Below are positions 8,071 through 17,209 of a DNA stretch of 64,000 nucleotides, piece after piece. Made by a program: the position numbers and the translations under genes. The stretch lies in contig JANQQL010000033.1 in NCBI GenBank assembly GCA_028289345.1, forward strand, positions 806,001 through 870,000, read 5' to 3'. The DNA is from Planctomycetota bacterium. Its GTDB lineage: Bacteria > Planctomycetota > B15-G4 > SIAN01. The notes beneath the pieces are model-generated. The model saw only the letters and a list, made by a program, of their open reading frames with translations. It made no database searches and was not told the origin of the DNA. Position 1 is the first letter of the stretch, and every line of letters begins with the position of its first letter.

Positions 8071-9426
8071 TTGAACCGACCAATCACTCTTTGCCTTGCC
8101 TTGGCAAGCCTGACCCCGTCCGCCCTGGCCGACGGTGATGCCGCCAAACCCGGGTTCACGGACCCGGGAGCGAAGCGGGTCTGGAAACTCCTGGAATCCC
8201 AGGAGCCAGAAGCCAGCGCCAAGCAGATGGCCGAGACACTCCTGGAAGAGGGCCCGGAACTGATTCCTGCGCTGTACTCGGCGTGGACCGGTCACCGGCC
8301 GTCCCCCTCCACGGACCAGGAAGCTCGCGCGACTTCGCCGACCCGCGCGGACGCGGAACGCGAAGCCATGGAACGGGCGCTTCACCAGTACCGCAACACC
8401 AAGCTCCCTCCCTTCCTTCGCTTCGTGGCGCAGAACCATCCGGCCTGGCAAGAGCGCTTGCGCCTGGTGGACCTGCTTCGCTCCTTGGGGGATCCGCGGA
8501 GCACCGAGCTCCTCTTGGAGCTGAGTGGCCCGTTCAGCGCCGAGGAATGGCGCAGCCCCGTGATCCACGGCACGGTGTCTCGAGCACTGCAAGAACTGCT
8601 CGGGAAGAACCCCGAGATCACCTTCGCGGCGTTGCGGCGGCAGTGGAAGACCCTGCCGGTGCCCCTCGAAATCCTCTGTTTGCAAGCCGTGACCCACGTT
8701 GGCGGGGACGAAGCGATTCCCTTCCTGTTGGGACGCATTGGATCTTCGGAAGCGGGGGACACCCTGATCCTCACCACCACAGCATGGCTGGTCGGCGAAG
8801 GGGCCTCTCCTCATCGAACGGCAGTGCTTCGACGCGTTCGCAACGGGTTGACCCATCGGGACCCTGAAGTGCTGCGTGCCGCGGTCGCCGCGGTTGCCAT
8901 TTTGCACGACCGCGAATCCACCGAGCCGCTCCTGCGGCTGCTCGAGCAAGACGAAACCATCACCTCGCGGGTCGCGTGGGAAAGCCTGCAAACGTTGAGT
9001 GGCCGGCGCCTCCCCCTGCGAGCCGAGACTTGGTGGGGTTGGTGGGAAGCAGAGCGCAATTGGTGGCAGGAAATCGGCAGCTCCTTGGAGTCTCAACTAG
9101 AGAGCGCCGCCCCAGAAGACTGCGTCCGCCTGGTTCGCGATGCCGCGACTCATCCGCTTTACCGTCACGACCTGACGGACGCTCTCGAGGCAGCCTTGAA
9201 GCGCGAGGCGCCGTGGGTGCGGAGCGCCGCTTGCGCCGCGCTGCACATGTTGAACAGTGAAACCGCCATCCGACCGCTGGTCGACGCACTCGAGGATCCC
9301 CACGGGGCAGTGCGCGCCGTTGCTTATGCCGGATTGCGATCCATCACCGGGCTCGAGGTTCCGCCGACCACGGCGGCTTGGTCCGATGCTTTGCAGGAAC
9401 GAAGTCGCCAACGAACCAATGGGTAA
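8071..9426 (+). CDS. Secreted HEAT-repeat protein
   Basis: The protein has 451 residues from a TTG start at 8071, ten bases after the preceding stop and directly behind GGAGCATGCA. This start gives a clean signal peptide (NRPITLCLALASLTPSALA, then DGDAA). An ATG at 8066 is out of frame. The mature protein is made of helical pairs resembling HEAT/PBS-lyase repeats, for example GDPRSTELLLEL, GGDEAIPFLLGRI, LHDRESTEPLLRLL and NSETAIRPLVDALEDPHGAVRAVAY. Such proteins are scaffolds without known catalysis. Its tight spacing behind three pseudopilin genes suggests an accessory of that module. Confidence 0.75.
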   Translation: MNRPITLCLALASLTPSALADGDAAKPGFTDPGAKRVWKLLESQEPEASAKQMAETLLEEGPELIPALYSAWTGHRPSPSTDQEARATSPTRADAEREAMERALHQYRNTKLPPFLRFVAQNHPAWQERLRLVDLLRSLGDPRSTELLLELSGPFSAEEWRSPVIHGTVSRALQELLGKNPEITFAALRRQWKTLPVPLEILCLQAVTHVGGDEAIPFLLGRIGSSEAGDTLILTTTAWLVGEGASPHRTAVLRRVRNGLTHRDPEVLRAAVAAVAILHDRESTEPLLRLLEQDETITSRVAWESLQTLSGRRLPLRAETWWGWWEAERNWWQEIGSSLESQLESAAPEDCVRLVRDAATHPLYRHDLTDALEAALKREAPWVRSAACAALHMLNSETAIRPLVDALEDPHGAVRAVAYAGLRSITGLEVPPTTAAWSDALQERSRQRTNG

Positions 9427-9444
9427 TAGAGGAAATTCCAGACC

Positions 9445-10116
9445 ATGAATGCATCCAAGCAAGGCTACAAGCGAACCCAGGTTCTGGTCGATCGCAAGTT
9501 CCAGATCCAGTTCGTCACGCGTCTGGCGGTCGTCCTCGCCTCCAGCCTGGCTCTGTTCTTCGTTCTGTCGGTCATGGCACCGGCCGCCTTCGGCCTGTTC
9601 GGTGGCAACCCGAACTGGGGAGTCATGAAGGCGGTGTTTCGAGCGGAGGTTCTGCTCTACGCCGTGGCGTTGCCGCTGATCTGCACGTTCCTGTGTCTGT
9701 TCGGCCAAGGCATCCGCGAGACCTTCCGCATTGCCGGTCCCAACCAGCGATTCCGCATCGTGTTCCAGGACATGGCAAACCTGCAGATTCCTCGCGGCGT
9801 CCGCATTCGTAAGGATGACTACCTGCAGGAAACCGCTCAGGACATGAGCACCGCCCTCGCCACCATCCACCGGGAAGTGGCCAGCCTTCAGTTCTTGAGT
9901 GAGCAGGCAGTGGAACTCCTCGACGCGGAACAAGAATCGGGGCAGGAGACCTCGGCGCAGCTTCGCGATCTGATTCAACAGATCCATCGCTCGGCCGACC
10001 GCTTCGAACTGGTGACCGAGGCTCCGGTCTGCGAACCGATGACCGCAAGAGAAGCGGCCGCGGTCGAGTCCGAAGTCCACAGCGAGTCGAGCACCGAACA
10101 ACCCGCCAACGTGTGA
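9445..10116 (+). CDS. Two-TM membrane protein with cytoplasmic coiled coil (HAMP/MCP-like)
   Basis: The protein has 223 residues. Two hydrophobic helices lie at about 27-50 and 68-92. An amphipathic stretch follows (RGVRIRKDDYLQETAQDMSTALATIHREV), and a likely coiled coil runs to about residue 200. The pattern resembles the transmembrane/HAMP part of chemoreceptors without a signalling tip. It is homologous to the protein at 39454: both have RA(E/D)VL, VALP, a shared LC-F motif and RGV(R/S)(I/V)R at equivalent places. Both are attached to pseudopilin modules, this one after and the other before. The function is unknown; a structural or signalling partner of the pilins is an inference. Confidence 0.72.
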   Translation: MNASKQGYKRTQVLVDRKFQIQFVTRLAVVLASSLALFFVLSVMAPAAFGLFGGNPNWGVMKAVFRAEVLLYAVALPLICTFLCLFGQGIRETFRIAGPNQRFRIVFQDMANLQIPRGVRIRKDDYLQETAQDMSTALATIHREVASLQFLSEQAVELLDAEQESGQETSAQLRDLIQQIHRSADRFELVTEAPVCEPMTAREAAAVESEVHSESSTEQPANV

Positions 10117-10278
10117 GAAGACTTCTCCGGATGTCCCCCGCGGGTTAGGGAGGCATGATCGCATTCCGCACAACGCGGTTCACGATCGACGTCGCCGACC
10201 ATTCCAGAAGACGCTAGCCTAGAGACAAGCGGTCGGGCCCTTGACCGGGTGGCCCACCGTCCTCATGGGCGTCCTTCA

Positions 10279-13200
10279 ATGATTGACATGGGTTGGCAAG
10301 CGCGCCGCTGCGCGGGTCTCCGCACGGCGGCGGGATGGTGCATGTTGTTGTTGCCACTGCTGTCCTGCGGCGGTGGTGGCGGTGGCTCGTCGTCGGCCAG
10401 CTCCGGTCGCCTCCTGGGCGTCACCTTTCAAGACCTGGTCGGGGCGAATGCGGAGCCCGAAACTCTTGGACCCCAGGACGCTCCGCTGATCCAAAGCGTC
10501 GTGTTCGAGTTCTCGGACGTTCCACCGCTGGATGACGTCGGCCCCCAAACGATCCGGATTCAGGATCAAAGGGGCGTGCCCGTCGAAGGAACGTACCAGC
10601 GGCAAGGGAGTCGGGTGACCTTCACCCCGACTCTTCCGCGACAAAGTCCCGATGCTGCGACCGCAGACAACGGCGGAGCCGGCCTGCATCCCGCGACGAC
10701 CTATCAGGTGCGCCTGGGTCCCGGCACTTGGCCGGAATTCCTCGTCGACGTCGACAAAAGTCTGCTGCAACGACACCCCGACCCGGCCGATCCACGCGGA
10801 GTGATGGTTCCGTTCCGCACCACGGAACTCGCGGAACGCTACTTCCTCGGATTGGTGACTCGGCGCCCCCGACTCCTCGAAATCCGTCCCCAGGATGGAT
10901 CCACAGGGATTTCTCCGTGGCTGTACAGCGACCCGGACGGCTGGTTTCCGCCGTCGCAACCGTTTGAGCTGCACTTCGACGGCCCCCTCGATCCTCACCA
11001 GGTGGGCGACCAAACCTTCTTCCTCATTGATCTGGACCATCGCACCCCCGATCACCCCCATGGACTCCCCTTGGGGGTGTCCGCAAAGCTTCGAGAAAAC
11101 ACACCGCAGCGATCGATCGTCGAATTGACCCCCACGGGCATCCTGCCGTTCGGCCACATGCTTTCCTTGGAGGCCCCCCAATTCTTGGCAAGCGGCGAGG
11201 TCGCGGTGTCCGCGGGTTCCTCGCAAGCCCTCACCGAAGTCGCGGCGACTTTCACGGTGGCCGAGTCTCCGGGACCCACGATCCGTGACACCTTGGTCGA
11301 GAACTTCGAGGATCAGGTCCGGCAAGAACGGGATCCGGAACTCTTGGAACGAGGCGAGATCCTCGCCGGATGGGACGAAAACGACTCGGGAGTACTCCAG
11401 GCTGCGTTCGGGTTCGAAGGGTCCGGGGAACTGGGCCGCTTCTTGCCCCTCGAGCCAACCCGAAACGGCGAGGAGCTGATTCTCGACACGGACGTCCAGT
11501 CGCTGCCCATCGACGCGACCCCGGATGTTTCCTCCCCTACCGTGGTGGTGGGAGGCGTGTTTCATTTCACCGACATCGACATCCCGGAAGGGGTGACTCT
11601 GCGCCCACTCGGCAGTCAACCGTTGATTCTCACCGCCACCGGTTCGGTCCGCATCGCCGGCAGCATCCTGCTGGATGCCGAGGACGGACGCGACGAATTC
11701 CTGTTCGACTCTTCCAATCGTGAGTTGGCTGGGGGACGCGGAGGACCAGGAGGCGGACGCGGCGGGGAAGGGCACCCGCTGCACTACATCGGCAACTTCG
11801 TGACCACCTTCACTCAGACTTCGCCCCCGGCCGGCGGACGCGGATGGGGTCCGCGAGACGAGAAACGAACCGGCGGCTACGGCGGCCAGTCCGGCATCCG
11901 CGATCACCCCAACGACGACGGCGAGTACGGCACCGGTCGCGAAATCAACTGCTGCGAAATCCAAACGGAACGTCACAACAACGGCTGGAAAGGTCCCGGC
12001 GGTGGTGGTGGTTCGTTCAAGACTCGCGGCACCAAGAAGAAGAACGGCTCAGGCAACGTGCTCGCCGACGGGCAGGGCAACTTCATCATTCGCACTCCGG
12101 AAACCCACGGTCCGGACTTCGACGTGTTGTTGGCAGGACGCCCCGGCGACTCTCCGTTCCGGGACGAGAATCCCAACAACGACATGGTCGGAGGGATCGG
12201 CGAGATGACTCGTGTCGGGGGAGGCGAAGGGGGAGGCGCGGGCGCCTCGATCTTGGATGCCTACTTTTGCGGAATCTGGTGTCGCCGCGATGCCGATCCG
12301 AACAACGACGAGTTGTGCGAACCGGAATTCGGCGACCCCCCACGATTTGCCGACACGGTGGGCGATGCCCGCGGCGGATCGGCAGGCGGCGGTGGGGGCG
12401 CGCTTCTGGTGAAAGCCTTGGGCTCGATTCATATCGAATCCACGGCTCTCATTTCTGCTCGGGGCGGTGACGGCGGCGGCGGAGAAGCGATTGGATGCGG
12501 CAACTGGGCAGGTTGCGCCGGGGGGGGATCCGGCGGAGCGCTCCTTTTCGAATCGGCCTTGGACATCCGCGCCGACAGCGGCGCGCGAGTGGTCTGTGGC
12601 GGTGGCACCGGGTCCGGTGCGTTTCGCAACGTGGGACACCCAGGAAATGCTTCCTGCTCCAAGGGTGCCTTTGCCATCGGTGCGGGCGGGGACGGCGGAG
12701 TCGGCATCGTTCAGTTCCGAGCCCCTCCGGGCGTGCTTCCAGAGATTTCCTCGTCCATCACTCCCCGCGCCTGGGTCGACAAGACCAACGCGCGCAATCC
12801 TGCTCAACTGGGCCCGATCAGCCGCGCCATCTCGACTTGGTACGACATGGGGCGCACCATTCAACGCGCGCCTGCGGCGACCAACCCCGTGTTTCGTTTT
12901 CGAGGCACCGACCCGGTCACCGGAATGGTCGTGACCGACGCCGAAGGCAACGTGATCGACCCCACCGACGGCGACATTCGAGTCGACTTTCTCGGCATTC
13001 CCGACCCGGACAAACCAGGCGAGTTCCTGAACGGCCAGGAGCCGCGCCCCCACTTCATTCCGAGCAACGCTCGAGTGTTCGTCGAGTTTCAGGGAGCCCA
13101 TGCGGCGGCGGAAGGCTCCCGCGAAGTAGACCTCGAATCACTCACCGAGTGGAGCCCGCGTCCTTCCATTGCCAACGGAATGCAGTTCCTGCGCTATCGA

Positions 13201-13293
13201 ATCACGTTCGATGTGGGCGTGAATGGAAATCCGGTCCAGGCCGACACGCCCAAGCCCACGGTGCAATCCTTGCAGATCCACGCGGAGTTCTGA
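10279..13293 (+). CDS. Large lipoprotein with Ig-like (SbsA-type) and Gly-rich regions
   Basis: The protein has 1004 residues. ATG 10279 starts a lipoprotein signal peptide ending LLPLLSC followed by a Gly/Ser linker. An in-frame GTG at 10249 is less likely. The first 350 residues hold two bacterial Ig-like (SbsA/Big_5-type) segments, for example PLIQSVVFEFSDVPPLDD and RPQDGSTGISPW. After a beta region (IDIPEGVTLRPLG, then SVRIAGSILLDAEDG) come several strongly Gly-rich stretches, with GGRGGPGGGRGGEG-like sequence near residue 490 and others near 640-800. These alternate with strands such as HIESTALISARGGDGG and are probably loops of a beta-helix. It is a likely surface lipoprotein; no enzyme motif was seen. 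Confidence 0.8.
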   Translation: MIDMGWQARRCAGLRTAAGWCMLLLPLLSCGGGGGGSSSASSGRLLGVTFQDLVGANAEPETLGPQDAPLIQSVVFEFSDVPPLDDVGPQTIRIQDQRGVPVEGTYQRQGSRVTFTPTLPRQSPDAATADNGGAGLHPATTYQVRLGPGTWPEFLVDVDKSLLQRHPDPADPRGVMVPFRTTELAERYFLGLVTRRPRLLEIRPQDGSTGISPWLYSDPDGWFPPSQPFELHFDGPLDPHQVGDQTFFLIDLDHRTPDHPHGLPLGVSAKLRENTPQRSIVELTPTGILPFGHMLSLEAPQFLASGEVAVSAGSSQALTEVAATFTVAESPGPTIRDTLVENFEDQVRQERDPELLERGEILAGWDENDSGVLQAAFGFEGSGELGRFLPLEPTRNGEELILDTDVQSLPIDATPDVSSPTVVVGGVFHFTDIDIPEGVTLRPLGSQPLILTATGSVRIAGSILLDAEDGRDEFLFDSSNRELAGGRGGPGGGRGGEGHPLHYIGNFVTTFTQTSPPAGGRGWGPRDEKRTGGYGGQSGIRDHPNDDGEYGTGREINCCEIQTERHNNGWKGPGGGGGSFKTRGTKKKNGSGNVLADGQGNFIIRTPETHGPDFDVLLAGRPGDSPFRDENPNNDMVGGIGEMTRVGGGEGGGAGASILDAYFCGIWCRRDADPNNDELCEPEFGDPPRFADTVGDARGGSAGGGGGALLVKALGSIHIESTALISARGGDGGGGEAIGCGNWAGCAGGGSGGALLFESALDIRADSGARVVCGGGTGSGAFRNVGHPGNASCSKGAFAIGAGGDGGVGIVQFRAPPGVLPEISSSITPRAWVDKTNARNPAQLGPISRAISTWYDMGRTIQRAPAATNPVFRFRGTDPVTGMVVTDAEGNVIDPTDGDIRVDFLGIPDPDKPGEFLNGQEPRPHFIPSNARVFVEFQGAHAAAEGSREVDLESLTEWSPRPSIANGMQFLRYRITFDVGVNGNPVQADTPKPTVQSLQIHAEF

Positions 13294-13421
13294 GCCGGGT
13301 TCCTCTTGCAGGGCGACCACGAATGGACCGAGTTGCCTCCCCCGACATGGCGGGAAGACCGCCACCGTGATGGCGAGAAACGCGTGGATGGCGAGGAACG
13401 CGTGACGTCGAGCGACATCCG

Positions 13422-14948
13422 TCACTCGATAAAGAAGAGCATCTCGCGATTGGTGGCTTGGAGAGTGCCACTGCCATCCACGGAATAGGCTTGCAGGGTG
13501 AGGAACCAGCCACCCAACCCGACCCCAGGCACCAGGGACGCATCCCAGCCGCAGGTCGTGTCGAACGTGTCCACCACAACCTGAAAGAAGCTCTCGACGC
13601 CCTGGATGTTGACGATGGCGAGGAGCATCGGGGCGCCAGGAATCCCCCCCACCGTCGACAGGGTGAGAGGCGTCTGCCCGACCACGGGGAACCGTGGGTC
13701 GACGTTCAACCGAAACTCATCGAGCGAATACACAAAGGCGGCGCCTGCATCCCGGCCGCGCTCGTCATCCAGGAACACTCCGACGACCCCGTAGGAGCCG
13801 TCAACGGCCACCGAAAAGCCGAACTGATCGGCCGATTGTCCGGTCTCGGAGAGGAAGTGATCGATCTGAAACCAGTTTCCGGTGCCACGCTCGAACGAAT
13901 AGGCAGCACCTGCGTCGGTGCCGGTTTCGTCGTCGAGAGGCGCCCCCACCATCACCCGATCCCCGGACAACGCCACCGAGGAACCGAACTCTCCGTTGGG
14001 CGAAGACTCGTCGGGCAAGAGTTTGGCCGACTGCACCCAACCTTGCGCTTCGCGATCGAACACATAGGCGGCTCCGCAGTCCGTTCCGCCTTCATCTTCT
14101 CGAGGAGCACCGACAATCAATCGCTCGCCTTGCAACGCGACGGCGGCTCCAAACTGATCGCCGGTCGAAGCATCGTCGGCGTGCAATTCGACCTGTTGCT
14201 CCCAGCTGCCGAAGTTCTTGGAGAACAAGTAGACCGAGCCGGAATCGAACCCATCGTCATTGTTCAAGCTGGCACCAACAACGACGGAAAGGCCGTCGGT
14301 GTCGACCGCGGAACCGAACTGATCGTTCTGGGCCGCATCTTGAGCAAGCAGTTTCTGGGTGAACTGGAACAACCTGGCGCCATTCCGTTCGAAGACATAG
14401 CAGGAACCGGACTTGTCCCCCCCGTCGTCGTCGAACGGGGATCCCACCACAATCACGTCTTCCGCGAAAGCCACCGAAGAACCGAATTCATCGTCCGCCG
14501 CGGAATCGGGAGCGCGCAAGATCTGACGCTCGACCCACTGGGAACCGTCGTATTCGAACACATACGCCGAACCGGCGTTGTTGGCCCCGTCGTCGTCGAA
14601 GCGCGCGCCGATCACCGCCCAGGAGCCGTGCATCGCCAGGGAGTACCCAAACTGGTCTTCTTGGGCAGCATCGCTGGCGCGAATCTTCTGAGTCTCTCCC
14701 CACTGCGAACCGGTTCGTTCGAACGCGTAGACCGCTCCGGAATAGGGACCGTCATCCCCCTTCTTCCAAGCGCCGGCCAACATTCGGTCCTGGTCCAGGT
14801 CGACCGAGTAACCGAACAGATGCAACGTCGCGCCGTCCCCCGCCGTCAGCTTTTGGGGAGCTTGGGCCTCACACTGAGCCTGCAATGAAACGTTGCCCCC
14901 GCTGAAAACAACGGCAACCAACGACGCAACCAACGCGCGAGAACTCAT
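13422..14948 (-). CDS. Secreted FG-GAP repeat protein with C-terminal beta domain
   Basis: The protein has 508 residues. ATG 14948 starts a signal peptide (SSRALVASLVAVVFSGGNVSLQA); the open frame runs further upstream without signal character. The body is about eight FG-GAP repeats of roughly 50 residues, each with phrases like DQFGYSLA, DRVMVGAPLDDE and GAAYVFER, which predicts an integrin-alpha-like beta-propeller. The last 95 residues form a separate beta domain (RLNVDP to the end) similar in layout to the ends of the proteins at 1 and 34053. It faces the gene at 10279 tail to tail. An adhesive or display role is likely, but no partner is known. Confidence 0.88.
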   Translation of the reverse strand: MSSRALVASLVAVVFSGGNVSLQAQCEAQAPQKLTAGDGATLHLFGYSVDLDQDRMLAGAWKKGDDGPYSGAVYAFERTGSQWGETQKIRASDAAQEDQFGYSLAMHGSWAVIGARFDDDGANNAGSAYVFEYDGSQWVERQILRAPDSAADDEFGSSVAFAEDVIVVGSPFDDDGGDKSGSCYVFERNGARLFQFTQKLLAQDAAQNDQFGSAVDTDGLSVVVGASLNNDDGFDSGSVYLFSKNFGSWEQQVELHADDASTGDQFGAAVALQGERLIVGAPREDEGGTDCGAAYVFDREAQGWVQSAKLLPDESSPNGEFGSSVALSGDRVMVGAPLDDETGTDAGAAYSFERGTGNWFQIDHFLSETGQSADQFGFSVAVDGSYGVVGVFLDDERGRDAGAAFVYSLDEFRLNVDPRFPVVGQTPLTLSTVGGIPGAPMLLAIVNIQGVESFFQVVVDTFDTTCGWDASLVPGVGLGGWFLTLQAYSVDGSGTLQATNREMLFFIE

Positions 14949-15030
14949 GGAGTCGATCCCTGGTGTGTGTGGTCCTGGTGAGTGAGGTCGAGCGGAACGC
15001 CCGACTTGACGATTGCCCGACCGGGGCCGG

Positions 15031-16068
15031 CTAGTTCGCGAGATCCGTCGATGCCAACCAACGGGCGAGGTGAGACGGCGCATCGTACCGTGGTCCGGAA
15101 CAATGCTGAAAGATCCCCGGGCCGACCTCACGGAACCGCTCGGCGGCGCTGGTGGGAAGTGTTTCATGGGCTCCGATGACCAGGAACCCGCCCGGCTCCA
15201 AGCACCGAATCAAGCGCTCCAACACCGACTGCTGAAGGTCGGCATGGAATCCTCGAAACGCCAGATTGCGGCACAAGATGAGAGCGAAAGACTCTTCGGG
15301 AGTTTCCTCGCGCACATCTTGACGACGAAACATCACTCCTTCCCGGAGTTGGGAATGAATGGGAACGGTTCCCGCTGCGTTTGACGAAGACTCCCCCTCG
15401 TGGGCTGCGAAGATTCGCGACCTCCAAGCGGAGGGAACCTCGGCCATTCGATCGATGGCGAACTCCCCTCGATCGGCAAAACCCAAGAGGGACTCGTCGA
15501 CATCGGTCCCGAGCAGCCGCAACTCGGGCCCGGATTGCCATGCTTGTTCGAGCTGCCAGAGAGCGCTCAGGGAATACACTTCCTCCCCGGCTGCACATCC
15601 AACGCTCCAGCAACGCAGTTCCTCGCCGGGCCCTTTTTGGGTCGCGAGAAAGGGGAGGACTCCTTGACGGAGGTGTTCGTAGACACCACGATCTTGAAAA
15701 AACCGCGAGCGTGTCCAGCGAAACAGTCGGTCCCAGCGAGCGAGGGAATCCCGGTTCGACTCGATGAGTTGGCGAGCCTCCGCCAATGAGTGCACGTGAT
15801 TCTGCTCGAAATGCCGGACCAGTCGGGCGCTCAGTCGACGCCAATGTCGCCGGAAACCACGCCACTGCAAACCGAAACGGGGTAGGCACCACTGCAGGAA
15901 CTCGACCCACTCCTCGGTCGATGCGTAGCGTCGCGGGTCTCCTCGCGAACCGCGGGGAAGCCGAAGCAGTGCGCCACGGGCTGGTGCCCCTGTGGGACCC
16001 GACGGCGCAACGAGCGTCCGCCTCGCCTTCCGGCGTTGCCAGGGTCCGATCCGGATTGGTTGTGCCAT
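15031..16068 (-). CDS. cheR: CheR-type protein-glutamate methyltransferase
   Basis: The protein has 345 residues from ATG 16068, preceded on its strand by GAGGGCGGTG. It would use S-adenosylmethionine to methylate glutamates of chemoreceptor-like proteins. Visible CheR features are the helical N-domain followed by RSRFFQDRGVYEHL, SAM motif I as VGCAAGEEVYSLSAL, an acidic motif LLGTDVDESLLGFADRGEF, and LILCRNLAFRGF followed by CLEPGGFLVIGAHETLP. The classic ExxRxD-type details are not exact. No chemoreceptor or CheB is nearby, so it may serve a non-motility chemosensory system. Alternative in-frame starts at 16101 and 16167 would extend it. Confidence 0.85.
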   Translation of the reverse strand: MAQPIRIGPWQRRKARRTLVAPSGPTGAPARGALLRLPRGSRGDPRRYASTEEWVEFLQWCLPRFGLQWRGFRRHWRRLSARLVRHFEQNHVHSLAEARQLIESNRDSLARWDRLFRWTRSRFFQDRGVYEHLRQGVLPFLATQKGPGEELRCWSVGCAAGEEVYSLSALWQLEQAWQSGPELRLLGTDVDESLLGFADRGEFAIDRMAEVPSAWRSRIFAAHEGESSSNAAGTVPIHSQLREGVMFRRQDVREETPEESFALILCRNLAFRGFHADLQQSVLERLIRCLEPGGFLVIGAHETLPTSAAERFREVGPGIFQHCSGPRYDAPSHLARWLASTDLAN

Positions 16069-16498
16069 CACCGCCCTCGAATCCGGCTCCCATCGAGCCA
16101 TGAAGCGGTCGCACTCGCCAACCGTCGCTCCCCCCATTCCTCCTGCTGAACCAGCGTCGTCGTTCATCAACGTCCGGTTTCGCCCGGGTGCCGGCGCCAT
16201 ACCAACGTCCGCACCTTGGGCGGCAGGAAGTGGTTTCCAGCCGGGCGTGTCGGGGGGATTGACCGAGGGACGTGAGACCACCGTCCTTCCATTCCGCCAT
16301 CCACGCTGTGTGCGCAAACCCTCGGCGCAGCGGTCGATCCGTGCGGTATTTGTTCGGGAACCGGTGGCGTGTCGAGGACAACAGATCGGAATCCGAGCAG
16401 CCGCGGAATCCCGGACATTGTGCGTCGCCAGAACACCTCTCGACGGCTAGGATTCGGAAACCGATCCGTTTTGAAGAACCTTCCCGGAGAGACGTCCC
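16069..16498. other. Divergent intergenic region, 430 bp
   Basis: This gap lies between the CheR start (minus) and the signal-peptide ORF at 16499 (plus). The CheR frame stays open to about 16317, so an N-terminal extension cannot be excluded, but its sequence there is low in protein character. I see no clear promoter, RNA gene or repeat. It presumably holds promoters for both genes. Confidence 0.5.
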
Positions 16499-17191
16499 AT
16501 GGCCATTTCCCGCTTGCTGGTTGGCGGACTCGTCGCGCTTTTCAGTCTGTCCCTGGCGGCGGATGCTTCGGCCTTTGGCTGAGTGGGAGGACGGTGTGGC
16601 CGTCGGTCACCACGCGCAACGAAACGAGCCCCGGTTCGTACCGGCACGCGGACGCCTGCTGGCGCTCCTCGAGCGACCAATACCAGCGCCGGACGTCTCG
16701 GTGGTCGAGTGGCAGGAAACGTCAGCCAAGCCGTTGACGGATTCCTTCCCGGGGAAACCAACAGTTTCGCTTGGAACACCACGGTTCCCGTCGAAGAGAA
16801 ACCCATTCTCGTGTACGTCTTCAACGGACACGTCTACGAAGGCTCTGAGTTCGAGTACAGCTCGTCTCTGGAACAGGGTGCCTTCGCGGACCGCAAGATT
16901 CGCGACCTGGCCCGCAACTTCATCTGTGAGAAGGTCTGCGTGGCGGATGAGGAATTATTGCGAGAAGTCGCTGGCCGGGAATCGGTGAGCACTTATCTGC
17001 GCAGCTTCTCGGAGAAGAAAGAGAAGCCCTCCGCCCACGTGGCTTTGCTGGATTCCCATGGGCGCCGTCTCGGAACTCTCGACGATCGGACCATCGCTCG
17101 CGGTCCGGGAGCCGTCGCCAAGGAACTGAAACGCTGCTTGCAGATCAACGCGGAACGTGCCGAGGCGGCTCGCGCTCAGGGCGACAGCTAG
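16499..17191 (+). pseudogene. Secreted thioredoxin-like protein gene with internal frame disruption
   Basis: ATG 16499 opens a good signal peptide (AISRLLVGGLVALFSLSLAADASA) that meets TGA at 16580. From about 16570 to 16740 the most protein-like reading is one frame over (AEWEDGVAVGHHAQ, RLLALLERPIPAPDVSVVEW). From about 16740 the original frame resumes (DGFLPGETNSFAWNT, KPILVYVFNGHVYEGSEF) and runs to TAG 17189. One single-base insertion and one compensating deletion would explain this. The last 130 residues resemble a thioredoxin-like fold (KPILVYVFNG, then RKIRDLARNFICEKVCVADEEL), without a CxxC at the usual place. The gene may be a pseudogene, or the indels may be sequencing errors. A GTG at 16583 would give an intact but Arg-rich 202-residue frame. 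Confidence 0.5.
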
Positions 17192-17209
17192 CAGGCCGTT
17201 TCGCTCGAC

